64,000 bases of DNA. It comes from Algoriphagus sp. GTDB lineage: Bacteria; Bacteroidota; Bacteroidia; Cytophagales; Cyclobacteriaceae. The notes beneath the pieces are model-generated. The model saw only the letters and a list, made by a program, of their open reading frames with translations, ran no database searches and had not been told where the DNA came from. Numbering within the stretch: the stretch's first letter is position 1; each line of letters starts with the position of its first letter. Where the stretch lies: NCBI RefSeq assembly GCF_030694375.1, contig NZ_JAUXYL010000022.1, positions 1-64,000 of the forward strand, written 5' to 3'. The position numbers and the translations under genes were made by a program. Positions 46,105 to 53,492 of this stretch are shown here, piece by piece.

Positions 46105-48150
46105 TTATAGTGAGGTCTTCCCCTCCAGCATGAGTAAAAATGCATATTCCAGAGCCAATTCCTTTAGTGCATTGAATCTTCCCGAAGCCCCACCATGACC
46201 AGCCTCCATATTGGTATCCAATAGAAGTAGATTTTGATCTGTTTTCATAGCTCTCAATTTAGCCACCCACTTGGTCGGTTCCCAATATTGAACTTGCGAA
46301 TCGTGCAATCCTGAAGTGACGAGGAGGTTGGGATAGGCTTTTGCTTCCACATTGTCATAGGGAGAGTAGGAAAGCATGTAATCGTAGTATTCCTTTTCTT
46401 TTGGATTTCCCCATTCCTGAAATTCGCCCGTGGTCAATGGGATACTTTCATCCAGCATCGTGGTCACCACGTCCACAAATGGAACATTGGCAATGGCTCC
46501 ATTGAAAAGGTCTGGTCTGAGATTAAGTATTGCACCGACGAGTAATCCGCCTGCACTTCCGCCCATTGCATAAAGGTGAGCAGGTGAGGTGTAGTTTTCT
46601 GTGATCAAATGTTCCGCACAGGTGATGAAATCGGTAAACGTATTCCGTTTGTTAAGCATCTTTCCCTGCTCATACCAGTGCCTTCCCAGGTCTTCACCTC
46701 CCCGGATATGTGCGATCGCAAAGACAAATCCCCGATCTAAAAGACTTAATCGATTGCTGGAAAAATAGGCGTCCATGCTGTAGCCATAGGATCCATAGGA
46801 GTAGAATAGGAGTGGGCTTTGGCCATTTTTTATGAAAAGTGATTTTCTGTAGACCAAAGAAATCGGAACCAATGTCCCATCTGAAGCCTTTGCCCAAATC
46901 CGCTCCGAGTGATAAAGATTGGGATCATGACCTCCCACTACTTCTTGCTGCTTGAGTAAAGTCTTTTCACCGGAAATCATATCGTAATCAAAAACAGAGC
47001 TTGGAGTTACCAACGAATTGTATCCGAAACGGAGAATATCCGTTTCAAATTCAGGATTGGTGCTGACCCAAGCGGTATATGTTTCATCATCAAATTTCAA
47101 TGAATAACCTTCTTTCTTCCAAGGCTTTATTTGAATCTGTGTTAAGCCATTGGTCCGTTCCTGTGTGACCAGATAGTTGGAGAATAGCTCGAAATCTTCC
47201 AAGAGCACTTCCGATCGATGGCCAATCACATCAATCCAATTTTCTTTTCCGGGTTGAGAAATCGGTGTTTTGACGAGTTTGAAATTTTGAGCATTCTCAT
47301 TGGTTTTGATCCAAAAAAACTCCTCAAAATGATCGGCGGCATATTCCAAATACGGTATCCGTGCTTGAAGAATCTGAAATTCACCCTGGGGTTGATCCGA
47401 TTTCAGGAATCTCATTTCTGAAGAAATCGAACTTTCGGAATGAATAAAGAGGTATTCTTCTGTTTTGGATTTGTGTACCATGCAGGAGAATTCCTCATCA
47501 GTTTCCTCAAAAATTAATTGATCTTCTGACGGGTTCGAACCGAGAGCATGTTTGTAAATCCGGTGAGAACGGAGTGTTTCAGGATCTTGTTTGGAGTAAA
47601 AAAGCGTCCGATTGTCGGCTGCCCACACAAGATTTCCAGTGATTTCAGAAATGGATTCGGCTAAAATTTCACCTGTTGCCAAGTTTTTAAAATGAATTGT
47701 ATAAATCCTTCTTCCAACCTCATCAGCTGCAAAAGCAAGAATTTTTTGATCGGGTGAAGTCGCTGTTCCACCAACTTGATAAAATGATTTTCCCTTTGCC
47801 AGGTCGTTTACATCCAGGATGATTTCTTCAGGTCCTTCCTGCGAACCCTTTTTTCGGCAATAGATTGGATATTCCCCCCCTTTTTCATAGCGGACATACC
47901 AATAGTAACCAGACTTGAAGTAGGGAACAGTCTGATCATCCTCTTTAATCCTGCCTTTCATCTCTGCGAAAAGTTCCTTTTGGAATTCCTCAGTGGGCTT
48001 CATCACCTCTTTCAGAAAGGAGTTTTCAGCATTGAGGTATTCAATTACTTCCGGGTTTTCACGATCATTCATCCAATAATAGGGATCGATTCGCTGATGA
48101 CTATGGATTTCTAAAAGTTGGGGTTTCTTTGGAGCGATTGGGGCTTGCAT
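46105..48150 (-). CDS. ptrB: Oligopeptidase B (S9 prolyl oligopeptidase family)
   Basis: 681 residues. The N-terminal beta-propeller region (RIDPYYWMNDRENPEV near the start) precedes an alpha/beta-hydrolase domain with Ser in MGGSAGGLLVGA, Asp in TSGLHDSQVQYWE and His in MEAGHGGASGRF. No signal peptide, so cytoplasmic. Oligopeptidase B cuts short peptides after basic residues. It is a single gene, far from its neighbours by 150-190 bases on both sides. Confidence 0.93.
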   Translation of the reverse strand: MQAPIAPKKPQLLEIHSHQRIDPYYWMNDRENPEVIEYLNAENSFLKEVMKPTEEFQKELFAEMKGRIKEDDQTVPYFKSGYYWYVRYEKGGEYPIYCRKKGSQEGPEEIILDVNDLAKGKSFYQVGGTATSPDQKILAFAADEVGRRIYTIHFKNLATGEILAESISEITGNLVWAADNRTLFYSKQDPETLRSHRIYKHALGSNPSEDQLIFEETDEEFSCMVHKSKTEEYLFIHSESSISSEMRFLKSDQPQGEFQILQARIPYLEYAADHFEEFFWIKTNENAQNFKLVKTPISQPGKENWIDVIGHRSEVLLEDFELFSNYLVTQERTNGLTQIQIKPWKKEGYSLKFDDETYTAWVSTNPEFETDILRFGYNSLVTPSSVFDYDMISGEKTLLKQQEVVGGHDPNLYHSERIWAKASDGTLVPISLVYRKSLFIKNGQSPLLFYSYGSYGYSMDAYFSSNRLSLLDRGFVFAIAHIRGGEDLGRHWYEQGKMLNKRNTFTDFITCAEHLITENYTSPAHLYAMGGSAGGLLVGAILNLRPDLFNGAIANVPFVDVVTTMLDESIPLTTGEFQEWGNPKEKEYYDYMLSYSPYDNVEAKAYPNLLVTSGLHDSQVQYWEPTKWVAKLRAMKTDQNLLLLDTNMEAGHGGASGRFNALKELALEYAFLLMLEGKTSL

Positions 48151-48318
48151 TCTCGATATTTTGTCTGCAAGGTTAATAAAAAATCAAGGACCTTGGTTCA
48201 AATTAATTTTCAATAGTGATTTTGAATTTTTTAGAACCGAATAAATCATCCCCGGACTTTTGTTAATCAGTATAATTTTCAGAATATTAGTTTTCACATC
48301 AACCAACCTTATGTTTTT

Positions 48319-48744
48319 ATGGGAATGCTAAAAGAGTTTAAAGAATTTGCCGTAAAAGGCAATGTAATTGATCTGGCTGTAGCTGTGATCATCGGTGGAG
48401 CTTTCGGAAAGATTGTCTCTTCATTTGTCAATGATATCGTCATGCCACCTATCGGACTATTGATCGGAGGCGTTGACTTTAAGGATTTGAATATCATTTT
48501 GAAAGATGCGACGACAGATGCCGCTGGTGAAGCGGTAGCAGCAGTTACCTTGAATTATGGTATGTTCATCCAGAATGTGATTGATTTTGCCATAATCGCA
48601 TTTGTAATCTTCCTTGCGATCAAAGGAATAAATAACCTAAGCAAGAAAAAAGAAGAGGCACCTGCACCTCCGCCACCGCCACCTGCTCCTACAGCTTCAG
48701 AGAAGCTTTTGGAAGAAATCAGAGATTTACTGAAAAAGCAATAA
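48319..48744 (+). CDS. mscL: Large-conductance mechanosensitive channel
   Basis: 141 residues. The N-terminal helix and gate region [19 protein letters not shown] and [20 protein letters not shown] are textbook MscL. A second helix ([20 protein letters not shown]) and a C-terminal bundle linked by a Pro-rich segment (PPPPPPAP) follow. It opens under high membrane tension to release solutes on osmotic downshock. Divergent from ptrB. Followed by a strong terminator. Confidence 0.96.
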   Translation: MGMLKEFKEFAVKGNVIDLAVAVIIGGAFGKIVSSFVNDIVMPPIGLLIGGVDFKDLNIILKDATTDAAGEAVAAVTLNYGMFIQNVIDFAIIAFVIFLAIKGINNLSKKKEEAPAPPPPPPAPTASEKLLEEIRDLLKKQ

Positions 48745-48782
48745 AATACGGCCCTGAAGTGAATTCAGGGCCGTATTTTTTT
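48745..48782. terminator. Bidirectional terminator after mscL
   Basis: AATACGGCCCTGAA (48745-48758) pairs perfectly with TTCAGGGCCGTATT (48764-48777), a 14-bp stem with a 5-base loop and T run to 48782. It ends both mscL and the convergent minus-strand gene. Confidence 0.9.
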
Positions 48783-49209
48783 AATTTCCTCCTCTACCTC
48801 TTTGATAAAGTTGCCGGTTAAAATCCCGTGCAATGTTGTTTAGCATGAGAATTTGTTTGGATGACAATACCTTGGACACCTCATTGACAAAGCCTTTTTC
48901 TTTTTCAAGTAATTCAGATTGAAGTTTCAGCCGTTGCTGAATCCGAGATTTTGCCTCATCTTCACCGACTGTTTCCACTCCTCTCCCCAATTCGGATATT
49001 TGACGCATGGTCTTTTCCCGCTGATCATTATATTGATTGAAGATCGGCCAGAATTTCTCTGCTTGTTCAGGCTTCAGATCAAGTCTAGTGGTTATAAAGG
49101 CAATTCGTGCGGCTTGAAGTTTTTCCTGATCTACAGGAGGTCGCTGTGCCAAGGCACTTGTACCAATTCCGAGTAGTAGGATAATTGCAATTAGATATAG
49201 CTTATTCAT
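48781..49209 (-). CDS. Periplasmic Spy/CpxP-like protein
   Basis: 142 residues. A Sec signal peptide ends near SALAQ. The mature chain is helical and shows the LTxxQ-type pattern twice, as LDLKPEQAEKFWPIF and LSSKQILMLNNI, in the style of the Spy/CpxP family of periplasmic chaperones. It lies downstream of an ECF sigma factor and a small membrane protein on the same strand, though a 254-base repeat-like gap intervenes. An envelope-stress role is plausible but unproven. Confidence 0.75.
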   Translation of the reverse strand: MNKLYLIAIILLLGIGTSALAQRPPVDQEKLQAARIAFITTRLDLKPEQAEKFWPIFNQYNDQREKTMRQISELGRGVETVGEDEAKSRIQQRLKLQSELLEKEKGFVNEVSKVLSSKQILMLNNIARDFNRQLYQRGRGGN

Positions 49210-49463
49210 GTGTTTATAATTTTTTCTTTAAGGCCACATGCCCGCCTGTAGTCGGACAGGGAATCTCGCATGGTCGATAATCATCCCAGTGTGTGACTTT
49301 TTAGTCATGCCTGTCTGCCTCAGGCAGGCTCGATTTCATCTTATTATAATTTAATATTTAAAGGTCATCCCGCTGAGAACTATCGGAGCATCCGGGGGAA
49401 TTTCGTAGGGTTGATTCTCAATTTGCAGAGGTTCTCTCGAAACTTACTTGATTTCGCAATTTT
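49210..49463. repeat. Repeat-like spacer
   Basis: 254 bases between the Spy-like gene and the small membrane protein gene, without a gene. It contains the inverted repeat CTGCCT-C-AGGCAG (49315-49327) and, near 49370-49400, a CCCGCTGAG / CGGAG pattern that resembles dispersed palindromic elements of Bacteroidota. Copy number must be checked in the whole genome. Confidence 0.4.
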
Positions 49464-49823
49464 TTAAAACCAGTTAAGTTCATCTTCTAGCCATAGGTCT
49501 TCGGACAGCGGCATTTCCTCATTTATTATTTGATCGAGTATGGCATTGGGATCATCAGCCATGCTCAGAATGTCTTCAGCTGTCCAGACATTGCTTTCTA
49601 TATAGAGAATAGCTTCTTCTTCATAGGTAAGTTGCTCATAGTTGGGTTTGATTAAATCAGTCTGCCATATCAGACCCAATCCAAGGATCACCACCGCCGC
49701 AGCTGCATACTTTATCCAAATTTGCATCTTGGGTTTCTTAGCCTTTTTCAGAATCTGATCGGGCAGCCGATCAAAATATCCTTCAGGAGCTTCGAAGTCT
49801 TTTAATTTTGGCAATTGATTCAT
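49464..49823 (-). CDS. Small single-pass membrane protein, possible anti-sigma factor
   Basis: 119 residues. A charged N-terminus (PEGYFDRLPDQILKKAKK) is followed by one membrane helix (about residues 36-55) and an acidic C-terminal domain. This layout, and the position 31 bases after an ECF sigma gene, suggests an anti-sigma factor or other partner. No zinc-binding anti-sigma motif is seen, so the role is tentative. Confidence 0.7.
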   Translation of the reverse strand: MNQLPKLKDFEAPEGYFDRLPDQILKKAKKPKMQIWIKYAAAAVVILGLGLIWQTDLIKPNYEQLTYEEEAILYIESNVWTAEDILSMADDPNAILDQIINEEMPLSEDLWLEDELNWF

Positions 49824-49854
49824 AGTAGGTTAGACATTGGTGATGGAGTAAAGT

Positions 49855-50400
49855 TTATTCTGACAAAACGAATTGTTCAATTTTTTTAACAGCATGGTGG
49901 TAGCTGGCTTTTAAAGCGCCGACACTTGTGCCGGTAATTTCAGCCATCTGCTCGTAGGTAAGTTCTTCCTGATATTTCAAGTGGAACACCAGTCTTTGTT
50001 TGTCAGGCAGTTTCAGTAAGGCTTTTTGAAGGAGAATTTGAATTTGATCCCCATTTAGACTTCCGGGTTGATCAAGGAAAGACTCCAGTTTTTCTTGATG
50101 ATCCTCCAGCGAAAATGAAAATCTTTTTTTCTTTTTCTCCAGAAAAGTCAGGGCCTCATTTGTGGCAATTCGGTATAGCCAGGTGAAAATCGCTGCATTT
50201 CCCTCAAACTTATCCAGATAACGATACGCTTTGATGAAGGTGTTCTGAGTGAGGTCATCGGCATCTTCATGAATGAGGACCATTCTTCGGATGACCTGAT
50301 AGACTCTCCGCTGATAAGTTTCGATCAATTTTCTGAATCCAAGTTCCTTGGTGAAAGGTGAGCGGATTTGTTCCAGAAGTTGTTGATCGGTGGGTGTCAT
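49855..50400 (-). CDS. ECF-type RNA polymerase sigma factor
   Basis: 181 residues from the ATG at 50400. The TTG at 50427 is less likely. Region 2 reads DADDLTQNTFIKAYRYLDKF with TWLYRIATNEAL, and region 4 reads LPDKQRLVFHLKYQEELTYE with AEITGTSVGALKASYHHAVK, the helix-turn-helix. It recruits RNA polymerase to a small regulon. The membrane protein gene follows by 31 bases and may be its anti-sigma partner. Confidence 0.93.
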   Translation of the reverse strand: MTPTDQQLLEQIRSPFTKELGFRKLIETYQRRVYQVIRRMVLIHEDADDLTQNTFIKAYRYLDKFEGNAAIFTWLYRIATNEALTFLEKKKKRFSFSLEDHQEKLESFLDQPGSLNGDQIQILLQKALLKLPDKQRLVFHLKYQEELTYEQMAEITGTSVGALKASYHHAVKKIEQFVLSE

Positions 50401-50446
50401 ACTTGAGTCCTTAGACTTGGAGGTCAATGGAGGGTTTAATCAAACT

Positions 50447-50475
50447 AAAAAAGAGCCAGAACTTCTGACTCTTTT
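50447..50475 (-). terminator. Terminator after the Usp gene
   Basis: AAAAGAGTCAGAA and TTCTGGCTCTTTT (minus strand) form a 13-bp stem with one G-U and a 1-base loop over 50449-50475, followed by a T run. It follows the Usp stop by 15 bases. Confidence 0.8.
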
Positions 50476-50490
50476 CCTGAGTTGATCCCA

Positions 50491-51414
50491 TCAAATTTCT
50501 AAAATGTAATCTAAGATCCCTGCGTTTTTGCCTTTTGGCCGTGTGACTAGCAGCGGCAGACTGTCATTGAACTGAATCAATCGCTCGGCCATACTGCCTA
50601 TAAAAAGTGCCGTGGCAGCGGTTCTTCCTTTTGCGCCAATGATGATTCCATCAGCCCCGATTTCGAGGGCTTTGGAAACAATTTCCTGAACAGGGTCATC
50701 ATCGTCATCTTTGGTATAGATCGGTGTGATCTTAATCCCTTTCGTGTCGATTTTCCGAATAAATTTTTTATAGTTTATCTCAGCGTGCATTTTCATGATT
50801 TCGGTAAATTCCTCATAGCTTTTGCCAGTGAAATGATAGCCGCTGGGTACAGAAAATACATTTTGGCAAACAATCTCAGTTTTTCCACCATGCTTTGCCG
50901 CAATCATGATGGCTTCTTCCAGCGCATCTTTGGAATAATCAGAAAAATCACTTGGCACAAGTAATTTTGAGACTCTTGGTTTGGATCCTTCCGGTACAAT
51001 CAGAAGAGAGCAACTGGCCCTTCTTGCCAGCCTCTGAGAAGCTACACCGGTGCCGGGTAGATCGACTTTTCGGCCGATGATGATCATATCAGCTGACTTT
51101 TCTTCGGCAAGCTTCAGGATTTTTTTAGAGAGGTTGCCTTCCTTGACCACAAAGCTGATCATCACTCCTTTAATTTCTTTGAAATGTTGCTGAACCAATT
51201 TCTCCATTGCTTCTTTCCGCTCATTGATCATATTTTCGATCAGGTTGGGAAATTCCTCCAAGACTTCTTTAGGAATGGATAGGTTTTTTATGACGGTGGA
51301 AAAGTAGATTTTCTTGGTTTGATTGACTCTTGCGATAAATGAAGCATATTCAATCAGCGTCTGATCCAGAGGGGTCTGATCGAGACAAACAATCAATTTC
51401 TTAATCAGGTACAT
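50491..51414 (-). CDS. Tandem universal stress protein
   Basis: 307 residues made of two UspA domains (about 1-150 and 155-307). The second has the ATP-binding pattern IIGAKGRTAATALFIGSMAE (G-2x-G-9x-G[S/T]). The first has IIGRKVDLPGTGVASQRLAR, a weaker form. Such tandem Usp proteins bind ATP and respond to stress. A single gene ending at a terminator. Confidence 0.88.
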   Translation of the reverse strand: MYLIKKLIVCLDQTPLDQTLIEYASFIARVNQTKKIYFSTVIKNLSIPKEVLEEFPNLIENMINERKEAMEKLVQQHFKEIKGVMISFVVKEGNLSKKILKLAEEKSADMIIIGRKVDLPGTGVASQRLARRASCSLLIVPEGSKPRVSKLLVPSDFSDYSKDALEEAIMIAAKHGGKTEIVCQNVFSVPSGYHFTGKSYEEFTEIMKMHAEINYKKFIRKIDTKGIKITPIYTKDDDDDPVQEIVSKALEIGADGIIIGAKGRTAATALFIGSMAERLIQFNDSLPLLVTRPKGKNAGILDYILEI

Positions 51415-51656
51415 AGTACTGGGGGTTTGACTTGCAAAGTTAAGTTGAAGTAGATGAATCTATCGAAAAATTCGCAAAATAAAATTTTGATTTTTTAGAC
51501 GGCAGCGGATAAATCCTGTTTTACAGCAAATTTGATCGCATTTGTAAAAAAATAAAATTTGGTGGTAAACATTTGACCACAAATGAAAGGAGTAAGGATT
51601 TTTTCCTGAGCGGGTCTTAAAACCCGTTTTTTTTAAACACTACCGATTCCATATCG
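51415..51656 (+). other. Intergenic stretch with hairpin and unexplained plus-strand terminator
   Basis: No gene is seen. It is the promoter zone of the Usp gene on the minus strand. On the plus strand ATTTGGTGGT and ACCACAAAT form a hairpin (51558-51586, one bulge). CGGGT-CTTAAA-ACCCG followed by eight T (51611-51634) is a plus-strand terminator, though no plus-strand gene lies upstream in the window. It may end a short RNA or insulate the downstream promoter. Confidence 0.5.
51611..51634 (+). terminator. Plus-strand Rho-independent terminator
   Basis: CGGGT (51611-51615) and ACCCG (51622-51626) pair with a 6-base loop, followed by eight T (51627-51634). Its T run shows the plus strand is the transcribed one. 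Confidence 0.7.
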
Positions 51657-51664
51657 TATATTTG
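51657..51664 (+). promoter_or_regulatory. TAnnTTTG promoter element
   Basis: TATATTTG matches the -7 element TAnnTTTG of Bacteroidota promoters. The expected start of transcription, a few bases downstream, falls at about 51668, exactly where a structured RNA begins. I see no clear -33 TTTG at the right distance. Confidence 0.6.
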
Positions 51665-51667
51665 AGG

Positions 51668-51868
51668 AGTCCGGGTCGCCGACTTGTTCAAACTTCACAA
51701 ATTAATTACAATTACGAGTGAAGCCCCCTCCAAAAACAGGCCTCAGTCTTTTCTTTACCGAAAAGGCCCTCGCCCAAAACGCAGGATAACAGTGGAAGTT
51801 TGCGGATTTAAGGCAGCTCAAATCTTGTCAGTACGGAGGTTTGTAACACTCTAAGACCCGGACTTTTT
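51668..51868 (+). ncRNA. Structured RNA candidate, possibly 6S RNA
   Basis: About 200 bases. The ends form a perfect 10-bp closing stem (AGTCCGGGTC 51668-51677 with GACCCGGACT 51855-51864), and the 3' end runs into a T stretch, a terminator-like end. Nested inside are GACTTG (51681-51686) with CAAATC (51819-51824, one mismatch), CAAACTTCAC (51689-51698) with GTGGAAGTTTG (51792-51802, one bulge) and an apical hairpin GTCTTTTC/GAAAAGGC (51746-51767). This is a long rod with internal bubbles, as in 6S RNA, which mimics an open promoter to bind RNA polymerase. A TAnnTTTG element lies directly upstream. The 3' 18 bases overlap the flippase stop in antisense. SRP, tmRNA and RNase P do not fit. Identity as 6S is inferred. 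Confidence 0.6.
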
Positions 51869-53326
51869 CAGCTTACTTTTTAGCCAGTTCCATTCGTCCT
51901 GCCCAACGTTGGCTATCATCGACCAGAAAAAAAACATTCCAACGATCAAAATTGATTTGATTCCGGCCATGAGCAAGGGTTGAACCCCATCCAGGTAAAA
52001 ATCTCTCAAAGCAAAGATCATAACCCCGACAAAAAGAATTTTCAGTGTTTCATAACTGAAAGGATCCAATTGAAGCTTGATTTTGAGATAGCCATACTTT
52101 ACCAGATTAAAAGCCAGCATCACAGAAGCTGAACCGATTGCAGCACCTTCGATTCCATAGATCGGAATCAGCCAATAGTTTACCCCTATGATTAGAATAC
52201 TCATTGCAATGGTGAGCACAAGATTGAAGCGGTAATATTTCGAAAAAACCAAAATCTCACTGTTGACAGAGAAGGCCACATCGAAAATTTTCCCTAAAGC
52301 GATATAAAAGACCACATACTTTCCTGCTTGGTAGATTTCGCGGTTGGGCACATAATGATAAATACTGTCAATATTGGACCAAATCAAAGCGAATAAGAGT
52401 AAGCAGATGTAAAGTTGCCGATTGGAAATCTGCCGATAGAGTTTGTTGATTTCCCCGATCTGATCTTTGGCGAAATGATCCGCAATCACCGGCATAGCTA
52501 CTTGAGAAATCGCTCTTCGGGGCAGTTCCACCACTAAAGCCATGTAAAAAGCGATGGAATAAATGGCATTTGCTTCCAAGCTTACCATTGAACTGACCAT
52601 GATGCTGTCGATCTTCATGATCAGGGTAGAAGCAGCTGTGGCCAAGAAGGTGATTAAGCTAAATCGAATAAACGAGCTTCTAAATCCCGGAGGAAAGTTT
52701 TTCCAGTTGAAATCAATATGGACTTTGCCCAGCCATATCAAATAGGCTAAAACTCCGAGTAAAGCCATGCCATAAACGACTACAAGACCAAGCATCACCT
52801 CATCAAAATTGATCCAGCCGAGCAGATAGACCCCCACCAGGACAGAGGTAAGTAGCCGCAGGAAAACTTCTCTAAAAAATGTCGGAATTGCTATTTTCAG
52901 ATAGGATCGGCTATACGCATCCATTACGCTACTCAACAAGGCAAAAAGGGTAATCAGTAAAACTACACCCAGGAAGTTGAGTACTTCGGGGGAGTTGGTA
53001 GCGAATAATCCCATGATTTGGGATTTGAATCCAAAGAATATAAGGGTCACTGCACTGAAGCCCAAAAGAGAAAGCGCAAGACTGTAGGAAAGAAAGGCGG
53101 ATTGATTTTGCTCCAGCTTAGGAAAAAACCGGGTGATCCCATGTCCGACACCCAATTGGGCAAATGGAACGAAGAGTAACCCGAGATCCTGAATGGTTCG
53201 GAAGGTCCCCAATTCGGTGGCGTCAAGTGCATAAGGATAGAGCCAAAGGACATTGATATAGCCCAATAGTACACCGATGTAGGAAAAAATGGTGGTTTGG
53301 ATACTTTGTTGGGCGATTTTACTCAT
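51851..53326 (-). CDS. Polysaccharide flippase (MATE/Wzx-like)
   Basis: 491 residues with about 14 predicted membrane helices, of the oligosaccharide/lipid flippase type (N-terminus GVLLGYINVLWLYPYALDA). It may flip polyprenyl-linked sugar units for surface polysaccharide. No glycosyltransferases are adjacent, so the partner is unknown. Its 3' end overlaps the candidate RNA by 18 bases on the other strand. Confidence 0.85.
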   Translation of the reverse strand: MSKIAQQSIQTTIFSYIGVLLGYINVLWLYPYALDATELGTFRTIQDLGLLFVPFAQLGVGHGITRFFPKLEQNQSAFLSYSLALSLLGFSAVTLIFFGFKSQIMGLFATNSPEVLNFLGVVLLITLFALLSSVMDAYSRSYLKIAIPTFFREVFLRLLTSVLVGVYLLGWINFDEVMLGLVVVYGMALLGVLAYLIWLGKVHIDFNWKNFPPGFRSSFIRFSLITFLATAASTLIMKIDSIMVSSMVSLEANAIYSIAFYMALVVELPRRAISQVAMPVIADHFAKDQIGEINKLYRQISNRQLYICLLLFALIWSNIDSIYHYVPNREIYQAGKYVVFYIALGKIFDVAFSVNSEILVFSKYYRFNLVLTIAMSILIIGVNYWLIPIYGIEGAAIGSASVMLAFNLVKYGYLKIKLQLDPFSYETLKILFVGVMIFALRDFYLDGVQPLLMAGIKSILIVGMFFFWSMIANVGQDEWNWLKSKLKKSGS

Positions 53327-53374
53327 CGCTGAAAAGTATAAAAAAAATGGGAATTCATAAGATTTCCCGAGATT

Positions 53375-53491
53375 TTATGGTTTTGCGCATTTGTCGCAGC
53401 CGGGTTGAGTTTTAGGTTTGAAAAAATACTTTTTCCCCAAATAAACCAAAGCCGCAAATACCAAAATTCCGACACTTATTTCCTGCCACAT
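53375..53491 (-). CDS. FeoB-associated Cys-rich membrane peptide
   Basis: Only 38 residues: one membrane helix (ISVGILVFAALVYLG), a basic stretch, and a C-terminal GCDKCAKP with a CxxC pair. It starts 1 base after the feoB stop. Small Cys-containing membrane peptides in this position are known as FeoB-associated proteins and may play the role of FeoC. Function in iron transport is inferred from position. Confidence 0.82.
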   Translation of the reverse strand: MWQEISVGILVFAALVYLGKKYFFKPKTQPGCDKCAKP

Positions 53492-53492
53492 T

